This document shows, in pieces, positions 46,101-56,032 of a stretch of DNA of 64,000 nucleotides (position 1 is the first letter of the stretch; every line of letters begins with the position of its first letter). Made by a program: the position numbers and the translations under genes. The DNA lies in NCBI GenBank assembly GCA_935421135.1, contig OW285194.1, positions 13,229,376 through 13,293,375 on the forward strand. Direction: 5' to 3'. The DNA comes from Bugulina stolonifera. Its lineage: Eukaryota > Bryozoa > Gymnolaemata > Cheilostomatida > Bugulidae. Below the pieces are notes generated by a model, which made no database searches, had not been told where the DNA came from, and worked only from the letters and a program-made list of their open reading frames with translations.

Positions 46101-49100
46101 ATGTAAATCAAGAGGTCATAGATATGTAAATCAAAAGGTCATAGACATGTAAACCAAGAGGTCATAGGCATGTAAATCAAGAGGCTATAGACATGTGAAT
46201 CAAGAGGTCATAGACATGTAAATCAAGAAGTCGTAGACATGCGAATCAAGAGGTCATAGACATGTAAATCAATCAAGAGGTTATAGATATGTAAATCAAG
46301 AGGCCATAGACATGTAAATCAAGAGGTCATAGACATGTGAATCAAGAGGTCATAGACATATAAATCAAGAGGTCATAGACATGTGAATCAAGAGGTCATA
46401 GCCATGTAAATCAAGAGGTCATAGACATGTAGATCAAGAGGTCATAGACATGTGAATCAAGAGGTAATAGACATGCAAATCAAAAGGTCATAGACATGCG
46501 AATCAAGAGGTCATAGACATGTGAATCAAGAGGTCATAGACATATAAATCAAGAGGTCATAGACATGTGAATCAAGAGGTCATAGCCATGTGAATCAAGA
46601 GGCTGGGGAATAGTTGCAACACTGAGACACGAACTTTGATTGTTTCTAGAATAAATTTGATTCCGTCTCTTTATATTAGAATATTAATATAAATAGCAAA
46701 AGTAGTAGAAGGAGAGATATTGTATGGCTCTGTATCAAAGCGTCCCTGGTTCACATTTAAAATTTTCACGAGCCCAATCACGTAGTTATTCGCAAAATTA
46801 GTCACATACCATTTCCAACCTTTTGCCAGATGAATTGACCATGACTTGTCAGAGTGAAAAATGGTTCCCCTACTGATACTGCTAGAATTTGAAGTGGATC
46901 ACCTCCACTTGTCTCATCCCACGTGTACAACCCTTTCTGTAAGATAAATAGCCAGATTTTAATTCTTTGCCACCGATGCAAGCGAATAAAGGAGGTAGTA
47001 AGTGTGGGATATAATAGGAAAAAAGAAGAGTAGAGGAAGGCAAGATATGGGAAATTAGAGAAGAGAGAAAAGGAACGAGGAAAGAGAGAAAATCAGGGAA
47101 TTTAAAGATATTCACAACCTGGTTTTAAATAATAAGAAAGTTGAACAGGTATGAAATCTAATGACAACAAAGACTATATTGTCCTGCTACTTCTATTACG
47201 ATCATCAGTGAACATACAGTACAAGGAGCAGCCGTGACCTAATAGATTAGAGCTCTGAACATTCATGCAGAAACTCTATGTGTGATTTTGGTAAAGGTCT
47301 TTGGGGGTGCTAGATGTTTCTGCATCACATAAGCACCTTGCCTTGCCGAAGGCAGCATTTTTCTAGCCCAAATAAGGTAAAATTTGATTTCTTCAGATAC
47401 TAGCTTTTTTACCTGAGATTAATAGAGGGAAGTAAAATCAGTAGGTAAACATGAAACACATGTTGCAGGATGTGAAAGACGGGTTTGCCAGTGTCGTATA
47501 AATCTTGAACTACACTACATGAAAACAAAGCTTCTTTTTGTGTAAAACTGAGCAATATTGAGTTATTACAACAACATGGTGCACTACTAGCGTTCTAATA
47601 AGACGGTTATGACATCTACCATTTCAAGGAGTTGACATTAAGTATTTACTTACATCTCTGACAGAGAAAAACCAATTTGAGTTAAGATAGGTCATTCCTA
47701 TTACAGATGGGGTAGCAGTGTTCATCCCAATAGAACCATTCCCACACTCACCTATAAAGCATATTATACCTCACCATTTGACCAATAGAAATAATGCCTA
47801 CACTCTTTCATCTACCACTAAGTACTAATATAGTTCACTTTTGAGCTTCCAAGTATTGCGACTGAGTAGGCTACGACTAAATAGCTGGGCATTCCACACT
47901 GTAAGTGTTGAAAGTTACACGTTGTTTGACTGAGTGGTCTGCTGTGTTAAAGAATGTATATGAGTTATACACATGTTTTTGGCGCGTAACAAGCCTCATT
48001 ATATAGTATTGTAATGGTTTCTGTGATTTGGTGCGGTCGTCCTTAGACGACTATCGACCCAGAAATGAAGTGCCTATGAGTGGTAATAGGACTTCGCATT
48101 ACATGAAAGATCGAGCGGTCTCAGTAGCCCAAATACTACCAAAGACGACCTATCTGATCTCAAGTCCGACCTTCAGACTATACAATGAAAGAGAGAAGTT
48201 CGACCTAGTAGGCGGTTCGCTAAGCGAATGACCTAGTAAAAGGAAGAGAAAGTCTCTGTATCAAATATAGATGTGTCTTTATTGAAAGCCAAGTGTAGAC
48301 TGAGACAATGAACAGTAAAACAGTGCCCTTTATATAGTATAAGGACTTCCGGCCGACGTGACGTCGGGAAAAGACGACGTGTGGTCGTCCGGAAGTTGCG
48401 CAACAAGATGGCCGCCGGAAGCCCGACGGCCGACCCAAAATAGGTCGGGTTCTACAAAAGTTGCTTATAATGGTCCAATTCATGTACAAAATGAATATCA
48501 GTGGATTCTGAGAGGTCGGGCCTCTGTACATGGGTATAAAAGGCATTAAAAGACTTAGATATAATCATATAATCATATATAACAATATAGGAGTAAAGTA
48601 CAAGCAGATATATACATGTATGCACGCAATAATGAGTGTCAGATGTAAGATACGACTTGGCGTACCATCACAGTATTATACTAACACTCTTTATACTCAC
48701 CTGAAGTAGACCCTGACATTGTTGCATGTATCCAACTCATATTACAGACATATACCATAATCAAGTGTGCATACAGTATACAGTTAATACATATTATATT
48801 TAATGTACAGACACATACATTTAGGTGACAAACAGTAACAAAAGGGAATTCCTTCAGTCTAAGACAATAATACCTAAGTGACAGCAATGGTTAACTAAAT
48901 AGGAGACCGTGAGCTTCAGTGAAACAATCCCAATGTTTGCTGACACTGCTCTATACGCAATGAGTAGTACCAGTCCATTAGTGGACTTGATTACTAGTCA
49001 GCCTTTAAAGGGAAGGAAAGGCCTCCGTCCAGTCACAAATGACAATGGAATGCTGGGAATACCCAGCAGCGAGCAAAGCCTTTAGCAGTGAAGCTTTCTG

Positions 49101-52100
49101 CTAGTTATACAACATTGCTCTTCATCTCATGTGTGGGGTAATCGGGTTTGATCACAGGAATGTGAGCAAGACCAGGCCACACGTGGATGCCTAACACGTC
49201 TTGCTGCTCAAAACACGTCTTGCTGCCTAACACTTGCTGCCTAACACTTGCTGCCTAGCACTTGCTGCCTAGCACTTGCTGCTTAGCACTTGCCGCTCAT
49301 ACAAGGTTTCAATTAATCTGGATGGCTAGACTCATGACAGTAACAAAAAATTGCAAAAAAGTATACAGCTGTGCACAGCTTTATCATTTATGCAAACAGT
49401 TTTCTTGAAAAACAGGCAAATTAACATAATGAAAGGGTAAAGCCTGTCGACAATAAAATACTTGCCTAAGAGAGTTGAGACATCTTTGGTGTTGAGGTTG
49501 ATGAATCGAGCACATGAAGAGGCATCTATGAACCTCAGGTAACTCACACTGCCAACTACCTCTACATGAAATTGTTCTGGGGCTTTTATCAAAGCATCAG
49601 TACCTTTTCCATCCCAACTGTTCCCAGAGCTGGTGGTTAAGGATACGGATAGATTACCGTATTTAACTAAAAAGCATTTACGCAGATATTCAATTTATCT
49701 TACCATACAATACTAGTTATACGAGTGTGGAAAAAACTGACATGCCCTAACCGAATGTTACAGTAATAAAATTCTTTTTGCACATTAATCTCTCTAGTGA
49801 CTTTTTATATTTGGATGCACAAAGTTTAGGTTATTGACTGTCATGACAAATATGAATAGGTAAGAATTTAGCCAATACACCATTCTACTTAGTGAATTTC
49901 ATTATGGGTGCATAATACATGTTACGTTACACTAAAGCATACATGGATTTCAGACTTAGAACCAGTGTTCGGATTGTGGTTATACGGGAGTATACGGCAT
50001 GTACCCTCCTCAATTCTTTGCCAATTTAATATTTTGATCAAATTGGCTTCTAAAGTTTTTTCCATTTCGATATTAATAGGTTTTACAAAATAACATATGA
50101 GAAATAGGTGACAATATGTTTGGTAAACATTTTTATATTAGCAAACTCTAAGTACTACTGTTTGCCCACAAATATACAACATTTTAGGCATTGACAGGAA
50201 AACAAGGGAGACAAGTTTCTCAAACATTTTCTGCATGCACTGTGTACCCACATCATTTGTTCTACTTTTAACACTGCACAGAATTATATTTTATTGAAGT
50301 ATGCCAATGATCTACCAACTACATAGCTCAACCATTTATTAATGCAATTAAAACTAACATGTGTGAGCAGACATAGCCCTCTGCACCTGCCACAAACCCT
50401 CATGTATTTGAGGGGTGCAGTTCATCAATAAAGAGTGGTACTAGATACAATTTTTATGTCATTTCCAAATTTCAATAGCATCTCTGTTGTCATCCTTGGA
50501 GAAAATACATGACATTGAATCAGGTTTTCTACTAATGACAACAGGACTACTAATTGAAATAGTGGTAGAATGAAATCCAAACTGTGTCAGGCATTACTCT
50601 TGATTGTTGATTGTGCATTAGACAGTAAATTGAGCAAAGATTTTAAGTTCTGTAAAGCATACCATCTAAATTTTGGTATGAGTTCCCATCTAATGCGGAA
50701 CTAATTCCTCCAGAGCTGTCACCACATAGCCCAATAAGTATGGTAGCCAAACTCCCTATGCCACCAGCAGTGTAAGTCTAAAACAATCAAGCAATCATTA
50801 TCTTATATTAGAATGGTTAGTAAAAGTTATTTTAGCAGAGTTGGTGAGGGTTGTCTCATGCGGCGTAAAAATATCCCTCTTTGATGTCAGCCCAACTTGT
50901 CATGTATGGTGGACATGTAGAGTTAGCTATGTGTGGTAGTCCATGAGAGACTGGACATGTATGCTGAAACACCACAATATAAGTAGTGCTTCCGTGAGGT
51001 TGCATAACTTTCAAGAGTTACCCAAATTAGTGTACCAGATCATAAGCTAGCTCTAGTCTACCACTAAACTTCCACCAAGAGCCTAATGGCTCCCACACAC
51101 AACATGGTAATTACTAATATTATACGTGTATAAGTAGTCTTCTGCAAATACTACTACCAAGCCACTGCTAGCTATTGTCACCACTGCCTATTAACAACAA
51201 CAATGCTAGATGAATGTAATAAGTTAACAACATAAACATTTGTATTTGCACTTGACTTACATACACAACTGAATTACATAGTCACATCAAATACAACAAG
51301 TGGTTCATAAAAGGACCTTAGTGGAAAGAGCACAATGCAAAGAAGGGCTGGCAGCAGTTGCAGCGGCATTATGTACCAAGTCAAAAAGTCTAAAGTATCA
51401 GCCATTCAGAATTATGTAACTACATGACGCAATGGTATTGCACAACAATATGGTGGAAACTAAACAGGGACCAGAACTGGGCTCCCATTAGTGACGGAAG
51501 AAAAAACGATGGAAATCTCACAGTTAATGACAATGCTAGAATCAGCATTATAAAATTTGGTAACTAAATTACTATCAATGTGCATAAGTTCAATGTGCAA
51601 TGTGAAATGTGCATAAGTCACTGGCTAACCACTGATCACCAGTGGCTAACTACAATGGTCACCAGCAGCTAACTACACTGGTCACTAGTGGCTAACTACT
51701 AGTCACCTGTGGCTAACTACACTGGTCACTAGCGGCTAACTACACTGATCACTAGTGGCTAACTACACTGGTCACCAGCAGCTAACTACACTGGTCACTA
51801 GTGGCTAACTACACTGATCACCAGTGGCTAACTACACTGGTCACTAGTGGCTAACTACACTGATCACCAGTAGCTAACTACACTGGTCACTAGTGGCTAA
51901 CTACACTGGTCACCAGTGGCTAACTACACTGGTTACTAGTGGCTAACTACACTGGTTACTAGTGGCTAACTACTAGTCACCTGTGACTAACTACACTGGT
52001 CACCAGCAGCTAACTACACTGGTCACTAGTGGCTAACTACACTGGTCACTAGTGGCTAACTACACTGGTCACTAGTGGCTAACTACTAGTCACCAGTGGC

Positions 52101-53930
52101 TAACTACAATGGTCACCAGCAGCTAACTACACTGGTCACTAGTGGCTAACTACACTGGTCACTAGTGGCTAACTACTAGTCACCAGTGGCTAACTACACT
52201 GGTCACCAGCAGCGAACTACACTGATCACTAGTGGCTAACTACACTGGTCACCAGTGGCTAACTACACTGGTCACTAGTGGCTAACTACACTGATCACTA
52301 GTGGCTAACTACACCGGTCACTAGTGGCTAATTACACTGGTCACCAGTGGCTAACTACACTGGTCACTAGTGGCTAACTACACTGATCACCAGTGGCTAA
52401 CTACACTGGTCACTAGTGGCTAACTACACTGATCACCAGTGGCTAACTACACTGGTCATCAGTGGCTAACTACACTGGTCACTAGTGGCTAACTACACTG
52501 ATCACCAGTAGCTAACTACACTGGTCATCAGTGGCTAACTACACTGGTCACTAGTGGCTAACTACACTGATCACTAGTGGCTAACTACACTGATCACCAG
52601 TAGCTAACTACACTGGTCACTAGTGGCTAACTACACTGGTCACCAGTGGCTAACTACACTGGTTACTAGTGGCTAACTACACTGGTTACTAGTGGCTAAC
52701 TACTAGTCACCTGTGGCTAGCTACACTGGTCACCAGCAGCTAACTACACTGGTTACTAGTGGCTAACTACACTGGTCACTAGTGGCTAACTACACTGGTC
52801 ACTAGTGGCAAACTACACTGATCACCAGTGGCTAACTACACTGGTTACTAGTGACTAACTACACTGGTTACTAGTGGCTAACTACTAGTCACCTGTGGCT
52901 AACTACACTGGTCACCAGCAGCTAACTACACTGGCCACCAGTGGCTAGCTACACTGGTCACTAGTGGCTAACTACACTGGTCACCAGTGGCTAACTACAC
53001 TGGTCACCAGTGGCTAACTACACTGGTCACTAGTGGCTAACTACACTGGTCACCAGTGGCTAACTACTGGTTACTTGTGGCTAACTACTAGTCACCAGTG
53101 GCTACAAAGAGAGTACAATAAATCAGTTTAAAAGTCGTTATGTCTTATAATTGTACCTCAGTCGTCCATTATGTCATTGTGTATGCCTCACTGGAGTTAT
53201 AAATTTTATACAAGTCTATGAATGATGTAGCGAAACTTAATTGTCAGTAACTTACTTTCTACATGTTTCTTTATAACTAGCAGTAGTGGGAAACGTATGT
53301 TGTATATGCACCGCATGCTTAGTAAGTAACACTACATGTACGTCTATTGTTGACCCATTTCTTTACTGGGTGCCGATGCAATAATATAAATTTACTGACC
53401 AGTAAAGCATTAGTGCAGACGGTTTCATTACCACTTGGAGAACTGAGAGATGTTGCTTGACTCGTAATCCTTTTAACCTGAACCACCTGAGCATTGCAAT
53501 TCCTACAATGAACATTTGACACTTTGGAAAGTATGTAACATTATACTACAGCCGTGGTGCTCTAGCGGAGCCCTCCAAACGAGCCCTCCAGAAGAGCCCT
53601 CCAGAAGAGCCCTCCAGAAGAGCCCACCAGAAGAGCACTCCAGAAGAGAACTCCAGAAGAGCACTCCAGAAAGACATGCAAATAAGCGAACACAGTTCTG
53701 TTGGCTGAATGATTCGCCCTAGTTAAATTAAGTTAATTAATGATCACGCCGAAATCGTCTTCGCAGGTTATCCCAGCTAACTAAATGAGCATTAGCAAAT
53801 CTATCGACAGTAGTAGTAGTAGCAGTAATAATCAAATATATATTAGGGATGCGTTTACTAATGAATTTTACCTCAAAAGCAGAAGTAAGATGAACTGCAG
53901 GACAGAAAGCGAACACATCATGCTAGTCAT
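33962..53930 (-). CDS. Gene B: head-Ig-mucin type I membrane receptor-like protein (23 exons)
   Basis: Exons: 53872-53930, 53400-53502, 50663-50777, 49466-49666, 47654-47751, 46810-46936, 45678-45759, 44675-44850, 44420-44545, 43678-43707, 42700-43065, 41442-41972, 40835-41215, 40352-40462, 39964-40116, 38589-38987, 38255-38368, 37505-37654, 36881-37282, 36527-36640, 35655-35813, 34616-34825 and 33962-34125. Every junction is in phase, giving about 1,455 residues: signal peptide MTSMMCSLSVLQFILLLLL, head (~20-372), one four-Cys Ig module, mucin (~494-671), three composite units (~671-1332), Thr-Arg stalk, helix and tail. All junctions use GT-AG except intron 4, which is GC-AG. It is a tandem paralogue of gene A with fewer outer Ig modules. 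An extracellular adhesion or recognition role is likely but unproven; no annotated family was recognised. Confidence 0.85.
34616..34825 (-). other. Gene B juxtamembrane Thr-Arg stalk exon
   Basis: A 70-residue exon starting GWPRTTSTTTTRT, with repeated T-T-x-R-T-T triplets, then a charged end (FERDNGGGDTDQQDKIRNRG). The Thr-Arg repeat is unusual for a mucin, which is normally Pro/Ser rather than Arg-rich. Confidence 0.82.
35296..35540. repeat. Tandem repeat, about 75-bp unit, in a gene B intron
   Basis: Two and a half copies built from smaller 12-15 bp blocks such as TATGGTTGCTATGGTGAC and CTTAATAAAGTTATCATGG. It lies between the last split-module exon and the stalk exon. Confidence 0.85.
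39080..39265. mobile_element. SINE 3' part
   Basis: Ends TTTGAGATTAATAGTGGGAAGTAA, matching the tails of the SINE copies at 44985-45225 and 47225-47450. The tRNA-like head is missing or diverged. Confidence 0.5.
39285..39450. repeat. 19-bp tandem array
   Basis: Degenerate to perfect copies of CACCTGTATAAAATACCTA; the last three are nearly identical. Located in a gene B intron. Confidence 0.85.
39624..39865 (+). mobile_element. tRNA-derived SINE (class II tRNA-like head)
   Basis: Starts GTTGGTGGCCGAGTGGTCTA (A-box-like) and has GTGGGTTCGAGTCCCACC (B box in a T-arm), with GTTGGTG and CACCAAT able to pair as an acceptor stem. An unrelated body of about 140 bp follows (TTTTCGTCCGG...GGCACCACGG). 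I could not fold a convincing anticodon arm, so this is a SINE or tRNA pseudogene, not a working tRNA. Confidence 0.6.
41442..41972 (-). other. Gene B mucin exon
   Basis: A 177-residue exon, mostly a 7-residue repeat PAPTTTV / PAPTTAV in about 17 copies, then a Thr-rich tail (TTTTMLPETTTPTTPP). It sits in the same place as the gene A mucin exon but its repeat unit differs (7 versus 13 residues), so repeats were re-expanded independently after duplication. Phase 1 at both ends. Confidence 0.87.
44985..45225 (+). mobile_element. tRNA-derived SINE
   Basis: A-box-like TAGTGGTAAGGGCTCTGG, B box GGTTCGATTCC, body AAGAGCACTCAGCCACAATT and tail GGGATTAATAGTGGGAAGTA. The tail is shared with two other copies in gene B introns, and the body resembles a diverged inverted stretch near 60650-60810. 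Confidence 0.7.
45417..45600 (+). mobile_element. LINE ORF2 C-terminal remnant
   Basis: An open stretch reads MQVAGRRKGGPKCRWMDTVS then AELKRLG and IEEQVRW before a stop. G-R-R-x-G-G-P-x-x-R-W-x-D is a frequent signature in the C-terminal part of LINE-encoded reverse transcriptase proteins. It is too short to classify. Confidence 0.5.
46021..46603. repeat. 23-bp minisatellite in a gene B intron
   Basis: About 25 copies built on GACATGTAAATCAAGAGGTC + ATA, with TGTAAATC / TGTGAATC variants in alternation and a few 27-bp copies with AATCAATCAAG. The array ends about 200 bp from the exon 6 splice donor. Confidence 0.95.
47225..47450 (+). mobile_element. SINE copy
   Basis: Head AGCAGCCGTGACCTAATAGA and tail CCTGAGATTAATAGAGGGAA, matching the 44985-45225 copy in order and tail. 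The B box is degraded. Confidence 0.55.
48010..48672 (-). mobile_element. Solo LTR, copy 4
   Basis: A 663-bp reverse-orientation copy with TGTAATGG ... CCATCACA ends and a different 4-bp duplication GTAT (48006-48009, 48673-48676), proving an insertion independent of copy 2. It keeps TATATAA, AATAAAG, TTGCGCAA and a GATGGCCGCC YY1-like site, and lies sense in gene B intron 4. Confidence 0.88.
49195..49300. repeat. 14-bp tandem repeat
   Basis: Copies of GCCTAGCACTTGCT and close variants (AACACTTGCT, AAACACGTCT). Confidence 0.85.
51625..53105. repeat. 1.5-kb minisatellite, about 64 copies, in gene B intron 2
   Basis: A 23-bp unit containing GGTCACTAGTGGCTAACTAC. Variants are few and discrete: CACTAGTGG, CACCAGTGG, CACCAGCAG, TTACTAGTGG and CTGATCACC. 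Some units are shortened to TAACTACTAGTCACC. The variants recur in blocks, suggesting higher-order duplications. The array fills over half of a 2.6-kb intron and has no coding capacity. Confidence 0.97.
53565..53685. repeat. 13-bp tandem repeat upstream of gene B exon 2
   Basis: Copies of GAGCCCTCCAGAA drifting to GAGCACTCCAGAA. It lies in gene B intron 1, about 60 bp from the exon 2 acceptor. Confidence 0.85.
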
Positions 53931-55291
53931 CGCTGATCAGGTGATGTAAGGTGCTCTTGAATCTAATTATACCCGCCTGGTGAAAGTGGACATAATAAAA
54001 CCTGAATATAGAATTAATAACCAAACGGCTTGACTATTTGTGAAATATAATAAGTTTTTAGTTCATTTACTATTGTTAAGATAATTGTTGGTAACAAATA
54101 TTTTAATAATTCCTCGAAGAATGCTCATATTATTTTATTGATCAAGCACATTGTATTATTGAACAAACTCTTAGATGGGAATAATGATCTCTATAAAGCA
54201 TTAAAACTCTGATCATCAATTAAAATGTAAACAGTGACATGCCACTGCTAAGCATAGAGTAAAATAATATTGCTGGGTAAAAATCTTGTAGGGTTCAGTA
54301 GTGGGTAGCACAAGACCCAAAGCTTTAGTGTTCACTGAACTAGCAATAAAACCCTCTAGCGCTGCTCTGTTACCTTATTATTACATACAAGGTAAATGTA
54401 TCCAACAGGTCTGGCTACTATCTGCCATATACAAGTATATCTACACTGTACATGTATAACATGTATATGGGTATAAACTCAATGCTAGGTTCTGGTATAC
54501 ATGTCTAATCTTAACTGTTGTAGTTGCTCTGGGTCCGAGTTACACAGGTAACTAAAACTGGGAGATTCCTAGCATAGTCTGAAGAACCACGAATATATAA
54601 ACATGTATGTACATGTAGATATAGAGATGAAACTTTATTGAAATCTAACTAGGCACTTAATATAAAAAGTGATTCCTTAGTACCCACCTTACATCCACAG
54701 GAAAATCTGAGGGGCCGATGGCCCATCGGCCTACGAAATAATCATTAATAATAATTAGTTCAGCAAAAGCATCAGACGCGATATACATTGGGAGGCAGGC
54801 GACTAGGGATGTAGCAATTGGTACTAGAGAGTCCAATACAAAAGGTCGCCCCTACATATGTCGGGTAAAAGATTGTGATGTAAGTAATGTCTATTACACA
54901 AGATTACCATTATTTCATTACTAAGTATAGAGCTGAATGCACATTAGAGTCTATTTACAGAGTCATACAGTATTACATTTTAATAGAGATTACCTTGCTT
55001 GATTCGCTACAATGTTATCACAACGCAGCGAGTGGCCAACAGAAGCCAGTTTTATTACACTGTGATGTTGAGCTTACTAGGTTTATGAGTTGTCATATAG
55101 AAATACAACACTACACTGACTACAAGTGGCTGTTTCACTCATGCAATATTTCACTGAAAAATGCAATATTGTAACAGTAAGAGTCCATTCCAACGATGTT
55201 AATGTAATACATTTTAGGATATTAGAGGTTTCGGCAATCTTTTTATATATATTATGATGCTTTTCATGCAAGCAATTTTCTTTTTTGTGAG

Positions 55292-55400
55292 GTCAGAGAC
55301 TTGTTTCAAATCCATGAAAATACCAGTCCCTGACTGAGGTTTGAACCCAAGTCAGGGACTGGTATTTTCATATACAATGTATGTGAAACAAGTCTCTGAC
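55292..55400. repeat. Imperfect foldback, two nested inverted repeats
   Basis: Outer arms GTCAGAGACTTGTTTCA (55292-55308) and TGAAACAAGTCTCTGAC (55384-55400), and inner 21-bp arms (55315-55335 and 55350-55370, core ACCAGTCCCTGACT), both perfect. The loop holds GGTTTGAACCC, which resembles a tRNA B box. Confidence 0.93.
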
Positions 55401-55517
55401 TGCTCAATAGACAAACTTCTTGCATAAAAAACACCATTTTAGGATATGTCAAGCGCATTTCATTTGTAAAATGAAATCTTTCAGTGTACAATGTGCATGT
55501 ACATTGTAGTTATATAA

Positions 55518-55685
55518 GACATAGACATAGACATAGACATAGACATAGACATAGACATAGACATAGACATAGACATAGACATACACATAGACATAGACAT
55601 AGACATACACATAGACATAGACATAGACATACACATAGACATAGACATACACATAGACATAGACATAGACATAGACATGAACATA
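55518..55685. repeat. (ACATAG)n microsatellite
   Basis: About 28 copies of a hexamer with periodic ACATAC variants. All frames on both strands stay open through it, which creates false reading frames. Confidence 0.97.
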
Positions 55686-56032
55686 GATGAATGTTCCTGC
55701 AGTTAGAGACCGCATATTTATAGCCCACACAGCGACAGCGACACACATTGTACAATGGCCAAGCTATTGATTCTACATTGTGCATTATAATAGGAAGTTG
55801 TCTTCTCCTAGTTCAACTTGAATAGTGAGAGGACAACTTTGTATTTTAACTAGTAGCTTATGAATGCATGTGGTTGTAGCTGAACTTAGCACATTACAAT
55901 CACAAGTAAATTCTGCTGTATACTGTAAGGTAGATGTACATGTTGTATATATAATCAATATATTCTTGCAGAGTGTATAGATTTCTCTCAGCACAGTCAT
56001 TTTAAAACAAAGTAAAATATCATTATTATTAT

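Larger units (their letters stand above)
42700..53930 (-). other. Gene B signal peptide, beta-propeller-like head and outer Ig module
   Basis: Head exons align one-to-one with gene A: ILIGLCGDSSGG, YLRFIDASSCARFINLN, MTYLNSNWFFSVRDKGLYTW, FTLTSHGQFIWQKVGNG, IRRYDESTFASAAGNLTKG, SVSPDGKVLLIGDHETDK. Exons 2 and 7 have the same length as in A (103 and 82 bp) and identical phase. A 30-bp micro-exon (VDVTRLNDIP) joins the head to the only outer Ig module, 42700-43065 (IRISC, ANVGC, SSMC, TYIC). The signal peptide could also start at Met4 or Met5. Intron 2 holds a 1.5-kb satellite and intron 4 a solo LTR. Confidence 0.8.
53931..56032. other. Interval between gene B start and the SLC46-like gene
   Basis: Contains the gene B promoter and the 3' UTR of the transporter gene. 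Contents: a long imperfect hairpin (55292-55400) and a hexamer microsatellite (55518-55685). Short frames at 54887-55174 and 55785-56000 have no recognisable domain. No TATA box was assigned. Confidence 0.5.

Noticed and set aside
48220..48546. 108-residue frame repeated at 24539-24865 (and related frames at 20200-20472 and 28243-28503)
   Set aside because: Lies entirely within the LTRs and covers promoter and polyadenylation signals; not a gene.
46021..53105. Spaced direct repeats considered as a CRISPR array
   Set aside because: Units are directly contiguous without unique spacers and lie in introns of an animal gene; these are minisatellites.
55449..55785. Several long frames on both strands
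   Set aside because: Created by the stop-free ACATAG hexamer microsatellite.
55785..56000. 71-residue minus-strand frame just after the transporter gene
   Set aside because: No domain, no splice sites and in the expected 3' UTR; probably incidental.
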